A DNA stretch of 64,000 nt, from positions 258,985 to 322,984 of the forward strand of contig NZ_VLLG01000002.1 in assembly GCF_007830125.1 (NCBI RefSeq), written 5' to 3'. The notes below the pieces were generated by a model. It was not told where the DNA came from, searched no databases, and was given only the letters and a program-made list of their open reading frames with translations. The stretch is from Chitinophaga japonensis. Lineage in GTDB: Bacteria; Bacteroidota; Bacteroidia; Chitinophagales; Chitinophagaceae. This document shows, piece after piece, positions 18,049 to 28,419 of this stretch. The stretch's first letter is position 1; the number at the start of each line of letters is the position of its first letter. Both the position numbers and the translations under genes were made by a program.

Positions 18049-18256
18049 CCGTTATCCGTTAATAAAGTTTTCAATTGATCGGGCGGCCGGATGGAACCTT
18101 GCATCGCTGCTCGGTTTCATAGCGCTGGTAGCCTTTAGCGATAAAAATTTTGTTTCAGTCTTTCGATCAATGAATTTAGGACTTTTTGAGGTTCGGCGTA
18201 CAAAGGGAGGGGATTTTATGTTTGGAGAGAGGACTTTATATTATATGCCAGGTATA

Positions 18257-18555
18257 TCAGTAGGTTAAAGGTTCGCGGCCGGTATGACGTACCCGCAATA
18301 TCCTGATGGCAGCATCTGATACATAATAGGCCACTCTCAGGCGTTGGCATTCAAAAGCCCTGTAATTGCCATCATTGTTCAATTTATATTTGTCTGGAGG
18401 GTATATTTCAGGATGATCCATTAACGGCTCTATCTTTTCCAATATCTCAACCCTCACCTTTTCTGCATTTTGAACAGAATCTCACTTATATATTCAATGG
18501 CTGTATTAAACTGTTGCAAGGCGACTTTGCCCCAGGCAACTTTTCTACCTGCCAC
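18257..18555 (-). pseudogene. RelE/ParE-family toxin broken by a one-base frameshift
   Basis: A GTG at 18555 overlaps the end of the antitoxin gene and starts a frame of 33 codons (AGRKVAWGKVALQQF, then AIEYIS), ending at a TGA at 18454-18456. The remaining toxin continues in the next frame from about 18481: DSVQNAEKVRVEIL, PPDKYKLNNDGNYRAFE and ILRVRHTGREPLTY, ending at 18257. The two parts together match a full RelE/ParE toxin. The span is 299 bases, one short of the 300 expected for 99 residues plus stop, so a single lost base near 18480 explains it. The intact antitoxin gene lies directly upstream. A sequencing error is the alternative. Confidence 0.85.
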
Positions 18556-18787
18556 TTAACCAGTTTTTTGACATTTCCACTACCTGCTCATGCGTATAAA
18601 ATTCGCCGGCATCTATACGTTCCATGGCCGCTTCTATTTCCTGGTTATATTGCTTTATGCTGATGCGGCCAACTTCGTCCTTTAATGCAACATAATGTTT
18701 GGCCACGCTTAAGAGGGATTCTTTTTCAACACTTGTCAATCGCAGCCAATACTGCATAAATTCACTATCCAATGACGGTGCGCCCAT
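18545..18787 (-). CDS. antitoxin of a RelE/ParE-type module
   Basis: An 80-residue protein, mostly helical and charged, ending in YTHEQVVEMSKNWLSGR. The pattern 'IDAGEFYTHEQV' near the C-terminus is common in antitoxins paired with ParE-like toxins, where this part wraps the toxin. The toxin's GTG start overlaps its last codons, the usual translational coupling of such pairs. A TAAATTCG element (minus strand, 18804-18811) lies upstream. As the toxin is frameshifted, the antitoxin may be an unneeded remnant. Confidence 0.8.
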   Translation of the reverse strand: MGAPSLDSEFMQYWLRLTSVEKESLLSVAKHYVALKDEVGRISIKQYNQEIEAAMERIDAGEFYTHEQVVEMSKNWLSGR

Positions 18788-18879
18788 AGTATAACACTTT
18801 GTACGAATTTACACTAAAAAAGCGAATGCACAGCGCATAGCATACCAGCACTGTGCATTCCCTTCCACTTATCTCATAC

Positions 18880-20970
18880 TCAGCTCACCCCGCTTCCCGG
18901 GCTTACCGCTTCCGCCGGGTTTACAAACACCAGCTTACCATTATCTTCTGCCATCAGGATCATGCCCTGGCTTTCAATACCGCGCATTTTGCGGGGCGCC
19001 AGGTTGGCTACCAGGGTCACCTGTTTGCCCACGATCTCCTCGGGCCTGAAATGCATAGCTATACCGGATACGACTGTACGTTTTTCGGTACCGATGTCCA
19101 CCAGCAGCTTGAGCAGTTTGTCCGCCTTTTCCACCTTCTCCGCCTGCAGGATGGTGCCTACACGCAGGTCCAGTTTGGCGAAGTCATCAAACTGTATCTC
19201 CGGTTTCTGCGGTGCGGCCGGCGCCGATGCAGCGGCCGGCGCAGCGGGTTCGGCATTCGCGGTGGATGACGGCTTCAGGCCGGCGCGCAGCTTTTCCACC
19301 TGCGCAGCTACCTGCTCATCCTCTATCTTTTTGAACAGCAGCTCCGGCGGACGCAGAGAATAGCCTACGCTCACCAGCTTCAGGCTACCGGCGTTCTCCC
19401 ATTCCAGCATGCGGTCCACCACCTTCAGCATGTGGCAGATCTTCCTGGCGGTAAAGGGCAGGAAGGGATTGCAGAAAATAGCCAGGTTGGCGGTCAACTG
19501 CAGGCACAGGTGCAGGCAGTTGTCTATCAGCGCCTGGTGCTGCTCCTGCAGCTCAGGCGTTTTGGCCAGTATCCAGGGCTGCTTTTCCTGCAGGTAGCGG
19601 TTGCCTTCGCGGGCTACGTTCATCATGGCCTGCAGCGCATCGCGGAAACGGAAATTTTCCAGCGCATCTTCTATTTCCTGTTTGGCGTTTTGCAGTACGG
19701 CCAGCACGGCATCATCCTTGTCGTCCTTTACATCGGTATGGAAAGGCGGCACCTTGCCTTTGCACAGCTTGTGCATCAGCACCATGGTGCGGTTCACGAA
19801 GTTGCCCAAAATAGCTACCAGCTCGTTATTATTCCGGTCCTGGAAATCCTTCCAGGTAAAGTCATTGTCCTTGGTTTCCGGGGCGGTGCTGCACAGCACG
19901 TAGCGCAGCACGTCCTGCTGGTCCGGGAAGTCCTTTACATATTCATGCACCCACACGGCCCAGTTGCGGGAGGTGGATACCTTCTCCCCTTCAATGTTCA
20001 GGAACTCGTTGGCAGGCACATTCTCCGGCAGCACAAAGCCACCGTGCGCCTTCAGCATGGCGGGGAAGATGATGCAGTGGAACACGATGTTATCCTTCCC
20101 GATAAAGTGCACCAGCTTGGTATCCTCCCGGCACCAGTAATCAGCCCAGTCGGGCGTCAACTCCTTGGTGGCGGATATGTAGCCGATGGGCGCATCAAAC
20201 CATACATACAGCACCTTACCCTCCGCATTGGGCAGGGGCACTTTTACGCCCCAGTTGCTGTCGCGTGTCATGGCGCGGCTTTGCAGGCCGTTGTCCAGCC
20301 AGCTTTTGCACTGCCCGTACACGTTGTTCTTCCACTCCTTGTGTCCTTCCAGCAGCCATTCACGGAGCCAGGGCTCGTACTGCTGCAGGGGCATGTACCA
20401 GTGTTTGGTCTTGCGCTTTACCGGCACCGCGTCGCTGAGGGCGGAACGCGGGTTGATCAGCTCCTCGGGGCTGAGCGAGCTGCCGCAGCGCTCGCACTGG
20501 TCGCCGTAGGCCTTTTCATTGCCGCAATTGGGACAGGTGCCGATAATGTAGCGGTCCGCCAGGAACACCTGCTTTACTTCATCAAAGTACTGCTCGCTCT
20601 CCTTTTCCTCGAAGCGGCCGTCGTTATACATTTTCAGGAAGAAATCCGCAGCGGTTTCATGATGAACGGGACGGGAGGTGCGGGAAAATATATCGAACGA
20701 TATGCCCATTTCCGCAAAGCTCTCGTTGATAATGTTATAGTACTTGTCAACGATATCCTGGGGGGAAATGTTTTCCTGCATAGCCTTGATGGTAATGGGC
20801 ACCCCATGCTCATCCGTACCGCCAATGAACTTTACATCCGCCTTTTTTGCGCGCAGGTAACGCACGTATATATCTGCCGGTAAATAACAGCCGGCCAGGT
20901 GACCGATATGCACCGGCCCGTTGGCGTAGGGTAAAGCAGCCGTTATTAAATATCTATTAAATTTTGCCAT
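18880..20970 (-). CDS. metG: methionyl-tRNA synthetase with C-terminal tRNA-binding domain
   Basis: A 696-residue class I synthetase. The ATP-binding HIGH motif appears in PVHIGHLAG near residue 20, and the KMSKS loop as KVSTS followed by RNW. A zinc knuckle [18 protein letters not shown] is present. After an Ala/Pro-rich linker (about 560-590) the last ~110 residues form an EMAP/Arc1p-like tRNA-binding domain ([17 protein letters not shown]). Length and domain order are normal for Bacteroidota. A -7 element lies about 85 bases upstream. Confidence 0.97.
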   Translation of the reverse strand: MAKFNRYLITAALPYANGPVHIGHLAGCYLPADIYVRYLRAKKADVKFIGGTDEHGVPITIKAMQENISPQDIVDKYYNIINESFAEMGISFDIFSRTSRPVHHETAADFFLKMYNDGRFEEKESEQYFDEVKQVFLADRYIIGTCPNCGNEKAYGDQCERCGSSLSPEELINPRSALSDAVPVKRKTKHWYMPLQQYEPWLREWLLEGHKEWKNNVYGQCKSWLDNGLQSRAMTRDSNWGVKVPLPNAEGKVLYVWFDAPIGYISATKELTPDWADYWCREDTKLVHFIGKDNIVFHCIIFPAMLKAHGGFVLPENVPANEFLNIEGEKVSTSRNWAVWVHEYVKDFPDQQDVLRYVLCSTAPETKDNDFTWKDFQDRNNNELVAILGNFVNRTMVLMHKLCKGKVPPFHTDVKDDKDDAVLAVLQNAKQEIEDALENFRFRDALQAMMNVAREGNRYLQEKQPWILAKTPELQEQHQALIDNCLHLCLQLTANLAIFCNPFLPFTARKICHMLKVVDRMLEWENAGSLKLVSVGYSLRPPELLFKKIEDEQVAAQVEKLRAGLKPSSTANAEPAAPAAASAPAAPQKPEIQFDDFAKLDLRVGTILQAEKVEKADKLLKLLVDIGTEKRTVVSGIAMHFRPEEIVGKQVTLVANLAPRKMRGIESQGMILMAEDNGKLVFVNPAEAVSPGSGVS

Positions 20971-21055
20971 ATCCGTTTAAACAATACTTAAATGTTCAAG
21001 GGTTTGTTAGTTTGCTGGGTATATTGGTTTATTTTTAAAACCGATGAACTGATCG

Positions 21056-21063
21056 CAAAGGTA
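21056..21063 (-). promoter_or_regulatory. -7 promoter element, probably of metG
   Basis: The minus strand reads TACCTTTG, a match to TAnnTTTG, in the gap between the divergent metG and LD-carboxypeptidase genes. The predicted metG leader is about 80 bases. Confidence 0.5.
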
Positions 21064-21079
21064 AATAAAGCGCACTAGA

Positions 21080-21994
21080 ATGATAAAAATTCCGCCCTAC
21101 CTGAAAAAAGGCGACCTGGTAGGTATCACCTGCAGCAGCAGCAAAATGGAACTGGCCACGGCCGAATACGCGGCCGGGGTGCTCAGCTCCTGGGGATACC
21201 ACGTGCACATGGGCATTACTGTGGGCACCAGCTTCCATAACTTTTCGGCGCCCGACGAGCTGCGGCTGGAAGAGCTGCAGGACATGCTGGACGATCCCGA
21301 TATAAAGGCCATTGTGTTTGGCCGCGGCGGCTACGGCATGGTATGCCTGCTGGACCAGCTCGATTTTTCCCGCTTCCGCAAAAACCCTAAATGGCTATGC
21401 GGTTACAGCGATGTGACCACCCTGCACACCCACGTACAGCAACGCCTGGGCATTGCCACCCTGCACTCGCTGATGTGTAGCGGCATTACGCCGGAAACGG
21501 CGGACAACGCCTATGTGAACAGCCTGCGGCAGGCGCTCCGGGGCAAAGCCTCCCGCTATGCATTTGCTCCCCATGCGCTGAACCGGCCGGGACAGGCCAG
21601 CGGCGTACTGGTGGGCGGCAACCTCTCCCTGCTGGCCAACCTGTCCGGCACCCGCTCCCAGCCGGATACCCGCGGTAAAATACTGCTGCTGGAAGATATC
21701 GGGGAATACCGGTACAACGTGGACCGCATGATGTACAACCTGAAACGCGCCGGCTGGCTGGACAAACTGGCCGGGCTGGTGGTAGGCGCCTTCGTGGACA
21801 GCCGGGAAACCACCACCCCCTTCGGGCAAAATGAATACGAGATCATTGCCAATATTGTAAAGGACTATGACTACCCGGTATGCTATAACTTCCCTTCGGG
21901 CCACCAGGTGGAGAACTATGCGCTGAAGCTGGGCGTACAACACAAGCTGAAAATAGGTCCCAAAGGGGGCATGCTGGCGGAGGAGAAGGATTAA
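21080..21994 (+). CDS. ldcA: LD-carboxypeptidase (peptidase S66)
   Basis: A 304-residue serine peptidase of family S66. It cleaves the D-Ala from tetrapeptide stems during murein recycling. Family motifs are visible in order: FGRGGYGMVCLLDQLD, the nucleophile loop CGYSDVTTLH, ILLLEDIGEYRYNVDRM with the catalytic Glu, and FPSGHQVENYALKLG with the catalytic His. No signal peptide, so cytoplasmic. It converges on an E1-like gene, with four bases of overlap. MccF immunity proteins belong to the same family, but nothing else of a microcin cluster is here. Confidence 0.92.
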   Translation: MIKIPPYLKKGDLVGITCSSSKMELATAEYAAGVLSSWGYHVHMGITVGTSFHNFSAPDELRLEELQDMLDDPDIKAIVFGRGGYGMVCLLDQLDFSRFRKNPKWLCGYSDVTTLHTHVQQRLGIATLHSLMCSGITPETADNAYVNSLRQALRGKASRYAFAPHALNRPGQASGVLVGGNLSLLANLSGTRSQPDTRGKILLLEDIGEYRYNVDRMMYNLKRAGWLDKLAGLVVGAFVDSRETTTPFGQNEYEIIANIVKDYDYPVCYNFPSGHQVENYALKLGVQHKLKIGPKGGMLAEEKD

Positions 21995-22803
21995 TCCTCT
22001 ACGTCCGGCACTATTTCCAGCCCGTAGTCGGCTGCCGTCAGTATGCCATCTGCTTTCGTTTGTGCGATCACGGCAGGATCGGGGCTCAGGGTATGCACCT
22101 CGAACTTGTTATGCAGGTAATCCATGCTGTAAAATTTGTTGACCAGCCCGTCGGGCACCGCTGCCAGGTATTTCAGTATCTCGTTCACCATCAGCAGCCC
22201 GGTAGCGCCGTGCGTAACGCCCATGGCGCCGCCGTCAAAATTGCGGTACTCTTCTGCCAGGGCGGCGCTGCAGCGGTAGGAAGCGGATACCGCCCCATCT
22301 GCCTGCGGCATATTGAACCCGCCCCACCAGGATACCCAGTTATGCACCTCGCCTGTTACAAAGGGCTTGTTATGCACCAGGCAGGCATCGTTGATCACCA
22401 GGTGCGTGGGCCCGTGCTGGGAACAGTCTATCACCAGGTCTATTTCCGCGATCAGTTGCGCTATGTTCTCCGGTTTTACCTGCACCAGCAGGGGATAATG
22501 TTTGGTAAAAGGATTGCTGGCCCACAAACGGCTGGATGCCATTTTAGCCTTGTGCTTGCGCAGGTCCTGCATCTGGTAAAGCGGCTGGCGGGGCATATCT
22601 TCATCCGATATCACGCCGTAGTCGGCAATGGCGATCACGCCGATGCCACTGGCGCTGAGGTATTGTATCACCGGGCAGCCCAGGCCGCCGGCGCCTACTA
22701 CCAGTAATCTTGTTTCCCTGAGCTTTTCCTGCATAGCCACTCCCATACCGGGTACGGATATGGGAAGATGGAAGCGCTGTAATTCTTTTTCCGTTAATGC
22801 CAT
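21991..22803 (-). CDS. atypical ThiF/MoeB/HesA-family E1-like protein
   Basis: A 270-residue protein with the nucleotide-binding loop LLVVGAGGLGCPVIQYLSAS and the MPRQPLYQ segment matching the xLQRQxLY region of MoeB/ThiF. These enzymes adenylate the C-terminal Gly of a ubiquitin-like sulfur carrier. The usual paired zinc CxxC motifs are absent. The VDCxDNxxxRY region reads VIDCSQHGPTHLVINDAC, so the Asp and Arg normally contacting ATP/substrate are changed. No thiS, moaD or rhodanese gene is near. It is a divergent member whose substrate and activity are uncertain. It has its own frame start 20 bases from the kinase stop upstream. Confidence 0.75.
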   Translation of the reverse strand: MALTEKELQRFHLPISVPGMGVAMQEKLRETRLLVVGAGGLGCPVIQYLSASGIGVIAIADYGVISDEDMPRQPLYQMQDLRKHKAKMASSRLWASNPFTKHYPLLVQVKPENIAQLIAEIDLVIDCSQHGPTHLVINDACLVHNKPFVTGEVHNWVSWWGGFNMPQADGAVSASYRCSAALAEEYRNFDGGAMGVTHGATGLLMVNEILKYLAAVPDGLVNKFYSMDYLHNKFEVHTLSPDPAVIAQTKADGILTAADYGLEIVPDVED

Positions 22804-22823
22804 AATCTGATGTGCTGCTGCTT

Positions 22824-24185
22824 TTATTCCTGCGGAAACTCCAATGTAAATTTACTACCCCTGCCCAGGGCGCTGTCCACCTTGATCCTGCCTTTATGCG
22901 CCTCCACTATGGCCTTTACATAGCTGAGGCCGAGGCCGAACCCTTTTACATTGTGTACATTGCCGGTATGGGCGCGGTAGAATTTTTCAAAGATACGGGA
23001 AATCGTATCACGGCTCATGCCGATGCCATTATCTGAAATAGTAATGACCAGGCTCTTGCGGGTGTTATAGGTAGTGATGATCACTTCCAGGTGCTGCTTG
23101 GAATACTTGATGGCGTTGTCCAGCAGGTTAAAGACCACGTTGGAGAAATGCACATCATCCGCTTTGATAATGGGATTAATGGCATCCAGGCGCAGCTCCA
23201 CGCGGCCGTCGCGGGAGGCCAGTTGCAACTGCAGGTTGTCTACCGTATGCTGGATCACCTGGTGCACATCTATCACCTGGAGGTTCAGCCCTATTTCATT
23301 CTTTTCCAGCAGGGCGGACTGCAGGATGCTTTCCACCTGCTTGTTCATACGCTTGTTCTCCTCCTTGATGATGCCGGAAAAATACCGGATCTTCTCCCGG
23401 TTGTCCATCACCTTCTGGTTGCCGATCGCGTCAATGGCCAGGGAAATAGTGGCCAGCGGCGTTTTCAACTCGTGGGTCATGTTATTGATGAAGTCCGACT
23501 TTATCTCCGACAGTTTCTTCTGGTTCAGCAAGGTGCGGATGGTCAGCGCAAAAGCGGTAACGATGATGATGGTGAACATCACGCAGCCGGCAATCACCCA
23601 TCCCAGCCAGCGCAGCAGCAGGGAATTATTGTTGGGCAGGATAATGTACAGCACTTCGGTACGGTCGTTCATCAGCTCCAGGCTGCTTACCAGCGGGGCG
23701 GTCTGTATGGAATAATCAAGCGTGTCCGTTGTGGCCGTTTCCAGCAGGTTGGTAAACCGCGGGGACTGCATCTTGATCATATTATCGTTGCTGAAGGCGC
23801 TTTTGCCGATAATAGCGAATTCGTAAGAAGTATCCAGCTTCTGCTTGCGCAGCGCATTGGCGATCAACTGCTGCACCTCGTCTGTGGTAAACCGGTCGCT
23901 GACGCCCACGGTAATATTGTTCAGCTCATATCTTTCCAGGGTAATACTGTTATCCGCACCTTTGCTGAGAGTGGTGCCGCCCATTTTGAAGCGGATGGGA
24001 GGGGCCTGGCGGCGTACCATTTCATCGCGCACGTTATTTACCACGCTCACAAAGTTCTGCTCTAATTGCTCCTTCCGGAGGATGGCCGCATTACGTATCC
24101 AGCTCACCTGGATGGCAATGATGCCCAACAGGGATAAAGTGATCAGTACAACGATTATCGGGAATGTTTTCTTTAGCGGTAACAT
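22824..24185 (-). CDS. sensor histidine kinase (RprX-like)
   Basis: A 453-residue membrane kinase. Transmembrane segment 1 is at about 9-28 and segment 2 at about 195-217, enclosing a periplasmic sensor of about 165 residues with no recognised fold. The HisKA helix holds His238 in NNMTHELKTPL. The ATPase domain has the N box (FNLLDNAIKYS), G1 (ISDNGIGM) and FGLGLSYVKAI. No response regulator gene is adjacent. The OmpR-type regulator at 8623-9354 is the nearest candidate partner. The upstream region has palindromes that might be regulatory. Confidence 0.9.
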   Translation of the reverse strand: MLPLKKTFPIIVVLITLSLLGIIAIQVSWIRNAAILRKEQLEQNFVSVVNNVRDEMVRRQAPPIRFKMGGTTLSKGADNSITLERYELNNITVGVSDRFTTDEVQQLIANALRKQKLDTSYEFAIIGKSAFSNDNMIKMQSPRFTNLLETATTDTLDYSIQTAPLVSSLELMNDRTEVLYIILPNNNSLLLRWLGWVIAGCVMFTIIIVTAFALTIRTLLNQKKLSEIKSDFINNMTHELKTPLATISLAIDAIGNQKVMDNREKIRYFSGIIKEENKRMNKQVESILQSALLEKNEIGLNLQVIDVHQVIQHTVDNLQLQLASRDGRVELRLDAINPIIKADDVHFSNVVFNLLDNAIKYSKQHLEVIITTYNTRKSLVITISDNGIGMSRDTISRIFEKFYRAHTGNVHNVKGFGLGLSYVKAIVEAHKGRIKVDSALGRGSKFTLEFPQE

Positions 24186-24399
24186 GTATTGTAAAAATCT
24201 TAAAAAAAACGGGCATCTGGTTATAACCTTCTAAGATAATATTCTGTGCTTTAAAAACTGTCAAATTCGATTCTTGCTATAGCAACAATGATACAAAATT
24301 AGGCTGCGCAAACCTTTTACCAGCCTAATTTTAACAAAAGAATATCACTTTAACGTAATTTTAACGGGGGTGCGCTGATTTTTATATCGCTACTTTACT
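24186..24399. promoter_or_regulatory. divergent intergenic region with two dyad sites
   Basis: A perfect 12-base palindrome TTGCTATAGCAA lies at 24274-24285. A 12-base inverted repeat AAAATTAGGCTG / CAGCCTAATTTT sits at 24295-24306 and 24321-24332 with a 14-base loop. The first nine bases of the palindrome (TTGCTATAG) recur at 24405-24413, overlapping the -7 element of the noncoding candidate. The dyads could be operator sites or, for the second, a transcript hairpin. Confidence 0.5.
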
Positions 24400-24407
24400 T
24401 ACCTTTG
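24400..24407 (+). promoter_or_regulatory. -7 promoter element of the noncoding candidate
   Basis: TACCTTTG matches TAnnTTTG exactly. The -33 position holds a TTTT rather than TTTG. Transcription would begin at about 24412. Confidence 0.5.
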
Positions 24408-24411
24408 CTAT

Positions 24412-24561
24412 AGAAACTGGTACTAATTTTGATAGATAGCTACCAGTACTTAACGACGAAGCAATTAAACTTTCTACATACATCGACGTGGATTTCGTTC
24501 CATAAGCGATTTAGATTTTGGTTGATAAAATGGTAAGGGGGCTGTCTAGCCTCCTTTTTTT
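24412..24561 (+). ncRNA. candidate structured small RNA or leader ending in an intrinsic terminator
   Basis: About 150 bases run from the predicted start after TACCTTTG to a Rho-independent terminator. Three hairpins can be drawn. The first is ACTGGTA/TACCAGT (24416-24422 with 24441-24447). The second is ATCG/CGAT enclosing TGGA/TCCA (24482-24510). The third is ATTTT/AAAAT (24515-24531). The terminator stem is GGGGGCT/AGCCTCC (24537-24543 with 24548-24554), then seven Ts. No convincing reading frame exists. It ends 96 bases before yqgE, so it may be a free sRNA or an attenuating leader. I cannot assign a family. Confidence 0.55.
24535..24561 (+). terminator. intrinsic terminator
   Basis: The stem GGGGGCT/AGCCTCC, extended by AA/TT, has a four-base loop GTCT and is followed directly by seven Ts (24555-24561). 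It is the end of the noncoding candidate. Confidence 0.8.
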
Positions 24562-24580
24562 ATGCTCTTTTAACCGCTTT

Positions 24581-24604
24581 GCATTTAATCCGGCATTTAA
24601 TCCG
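24581..24604 (+). repeat. tandem 12-base direct repeat
   Basis: GCATTTAATCCG occurs twice without a gap, 54 bases before the yqgE start. It could be a regulator-binding site; nothing else supports that. Confidence 0.5.
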
Positions 24605-24657
24605 GAAATCACAATCAAAATTGGTTAAATTTGGTTACGTGATCAAAACGTTTGCGT

Positions 24658-25209
24658 ATGGTTTCCCTTGCTCCCGGTATATTACTTATTGCTGATCCTT
24701 TTCTGAAAGACCCGAATTTTGCGCGCACGGTGGTACTGCTTTGTGAACACCAGGAAAAAGGGAGTTTCGGTTTTGTGATCAACAAACCGTTTGACCAGTC
24801 CCTGGATGAACTGGTGCCGGAGATACTGGTGAACAATATTCCCGTGTTTTTTGGCGGCCCGGTACAGATGGATACCATCCATTTTGTGCACCAGCAGCCC
24901 GACCTGATAGAAGGCGGTTTCGAGATCAACGCGGGAATTTACTGGGGCGGCAGGTTTGAAAGCGTGGTAACGCTGATCAATGAAGGCAGGCTGGACCTCG
25001 GCAAGATCAAGTTCTTCATTGGCTACAGCGGCTGGAGCAGCGGGCAATTGGAGAATGAGTTCAATGAAAAATCCTGGATATTATCGGACACGGATGCCGC
25101 GCTGATCTTTGATGAAAAAGAGCAGAACATCTGGCAGCAATCGTTGAAGAACCTGGGGAACAATTTCGCCATAATGGCGAATTTCCCGATAGACCCTTCC
25201 CTGAACTAA
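24658..25209 (+). CDS. yqgE: YqgE/AlgH family protein
   Basis: A 183-residue cytoplasmic protein of the UPF0301 family. Motifs are GILLIADPFLKDPNF, TVVLLCEHQEKGSFGFVINK, FFGGPVQ and FIGYSGWSSGQLENE, all typical. The biochemical function of YqgE is unknown; AlgH in Pseudomonas affects alginate regulation. The ATG at 24658 is chosen over a TTG two codons earlier. An AACGTTTG near-consensus -7 box ends three bases before the ATG, so the message may lack a leader. Confidence 0.93.
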   Translation: MVSLAPGILLIADPFLKDPNFARTVVLLCEHQEKGSFGFVINKPFDQSLDELVPEILVNNIPVFFGGPVQMDTIHFVHQQPDLIEGGFEINAGIYWGGRFESVVTLINEGRLDLGKIKFFIGYSGWSSGQLENEFNEKSWILSDTDAALIFDEKEQNIWQQSLKNLGNNFAIMANFPIDPSLN

Positions 25210-25342
25210 GGTAGCAACTCCATCACTTCCTCATTTACAACCTGCACGAATAATTTATCCACCTGGTGGTTAGGCAAAAGCGATAATAAGGGCCAATTTT
25301 ATGGGGCCTGAAAAATATTGCTCCCTCCCCCAAAATATCCGA

Positions 25343-25663
25343 TTACAAGGCACCATTTCTGCCACTCAGTGATGCATGGACAAAGGCCGGGTTCCCGGTC
25401 TTTGTCTTGTCTTCACCCAGCGCATCTGTATCGGCCTGCAACAGCTCTCCCGGATCCACTTTCAGCAGGGCGCATATCTCGAACAGGCGGTTAATGGTAA
25501 GCGGAGTTTTCCCGTTTTCCAGGCGGCTGTACGCATTCTGGGATATATTGAGCATAATGGCCATATATTCCTGGGAATATTCCTGTTTCCGGCGCAGGGA
25601 CCGCAGCTTTTCCGTTACGCGCAATATGTGATGATATGAAACTGAGACGGTTTTCTGATCCAT
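25343..25663 (-). CDS. small XRE-type helix-turn-helix regulator
   Basis: The ATG at 25663 gives 106 residues; a longer frame to 25723 is possible but its extra residues do not look like the family. The HTH spans about residues 14-70: LRSLRRKQEYSQEYMAIML, ISQNAYSRLENGKTPLTI and LFEICALLKVDPGELL. The tail is polar. It resembles Cro/C1-type regulators found singly in Bacteroidota. It converges on yqgE and has a long noncoding region upstream. No obvious target. Confidence 0.8.
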   Translation of the reverse strand: MDQKTVSVSYHHILRVTEKLRSLRRKQEYSQEYMAIMLNISQNAYSRLENGKTPLTINRLFEICALLKVDPGELLQADTDALGEDKTKTGNPAFVHASLSGRNGAL

Positions 25664-26423
25664 AATTACAAAACGATTTGCAGTAAACAACGATTTGACC
25701 AGGTGTTGCAGCGGCGCACCCATAGCCGGTAAGCGGCCGCTTCTCTTTGGCAGGGTATGGATAGTCTGGTGGACATGGCATGCGAATTCATTAAGCTGGA
25801 TGTGGCTTTACATGATTCAGTTCCCGGGGATTACGCAGGTCAAGTTAGTGCTTTCCGCAGCCCTGAATTCTTAATAAGATGTTAATGAGTTGTTAACAGA
25901 AAAAGGGGCCAAAAAGTGCAAAAAAATTTTTTCTGCCCTATGCTTTGAAGTCCAATGACTAATGCGCCACCATATACTTTTCCTAACAAAAATGACTAAA
26001 CGGAGTAAGGTTTTTCGAAACAATTTAAATATCTTGCTAATGTAAAATGGAACGCTGAGATCAATAAAGAGTGCCTTGTATTAACCCATTTTCGACTTGT
26101 GGAGAGCAGGAGCAATGAGACAACACCAAAATGAAGACCAGACCTATGAGAACGATATAATAAGCTCCTTTTGAGCTGATATAATGAACCGGCATTTAAT
26201 GCTAAAACCCTGAAACTTATTTGTAACACCCTTTGCTCTCCTGAAGCGGCGGTCACCATTCAGGGGCGCTTAAAATATATTCATTTTCATAGGAATAGGG
26301 TTATATGCCTGCTGCATGATAATGTTTCATTATCATAATGGCAATAACCTGCTCGTAGAATAACCCGGCCAGTAATCTTACTGCGCATGCAACGGGGTCT
26401 TCTTAGATTGGAATAGTTAGGAC
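25664..26423. other. long noncoding gap between XRE regulator and atpC terminator
   Basis: About 760 AT-rich bases. The only frame of note is 87 codons on the minus strand (25996-26259), with no recognisable domain. A perfect inverted repeat ATGATAATG / CATTATCAT (26316-26336, loop TTT) is present. I see no tRNA, no repeat arrays and no clear gene remnant. The base composition differs from the GC-rich neighbours, so a decayed or transferred segment is possible. Confidence 0.5.
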
Positions 26424-26453
26424 AAAAAAAAGGCCGGGTATTCATACCCGGCC
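26424..26453 (-). terminator. intrinsic terminator of the atpDC transcript
   Basis: GGCCGGGTA (26432-26440) pairs perfectly with TACCCGGCC (26445-26453) around a four-base loop. On the minus strand the stem is followed by eight Ts (26424-26431 as As on the plus strand). It lies 19 bases after the atpC stop. Confidence 0.92.
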
Positions 26454-26472
26454 TATTATTTTAATACGCTAT

Positions 26473-26727
26473 TTACTTGATTACAGCCGCTCCTTCCACC
26501 AGTACGGTAGCCTTGTTGCGCAATACTTCCACAAAGCCGCCTTCTATCTGGTAAAACTCCGCCTGCACCTTATCTTTCAGCACCTTCATTTTGCCTTTGC
26601 CCAGGGCTGCTATTAAAGGCGCGTGCTTATCCAGCACCTCAAACGAGCCGTCTACGCCAGGCAACTGTACGCCATACACTTCGCCGGCATACAATTTTCT
26701 TTCAGGTGTCAATACTTCTAATTGCAT
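26473..26727 (-). CDS. atpC: ATP synthase F1 subunit epsilon
   Basis: An 84-residue subunit made only of the N-terminal beta-sandwich (MQLEVLTPERKLYAGEV, LPGVDGSFEVLDKHAPLI). The C-terminal helical hairpin that inhibits the enzyme in E. coli (about 139 residues) is absent, as in many Bacteroidota. It lies 23 bases after atpD on the same strand. The other atp genes are not in the window, the split arrangement common in this phylum. Confidence 0.93.
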   Translation of the reverse strand: MQLEVLTPERKLYAGEVYGVQLPGVDGSFEVLDKHAPLIAALGKGKMKVLKDKVQAEFYQIEGGFVEVLRNKATVLVEGAAVIK

Positions 26728-26733
26728 TCTTGG

Positions 26734-28419
<1,686 letters not shown>

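Noticed and set aside
21080-22803. Microcin C-like cluster (S66 peptidase MccF plus E1-like MccB)
   Set aside because: The two genes are convergent, and there is no small precursor peptide, exporter or other mcc gene close by.
25996-26259. 87-codon minus-strand frame in the noncoding gap
   Set aside because: No domain, composition unlike genes here, and no -7 element.
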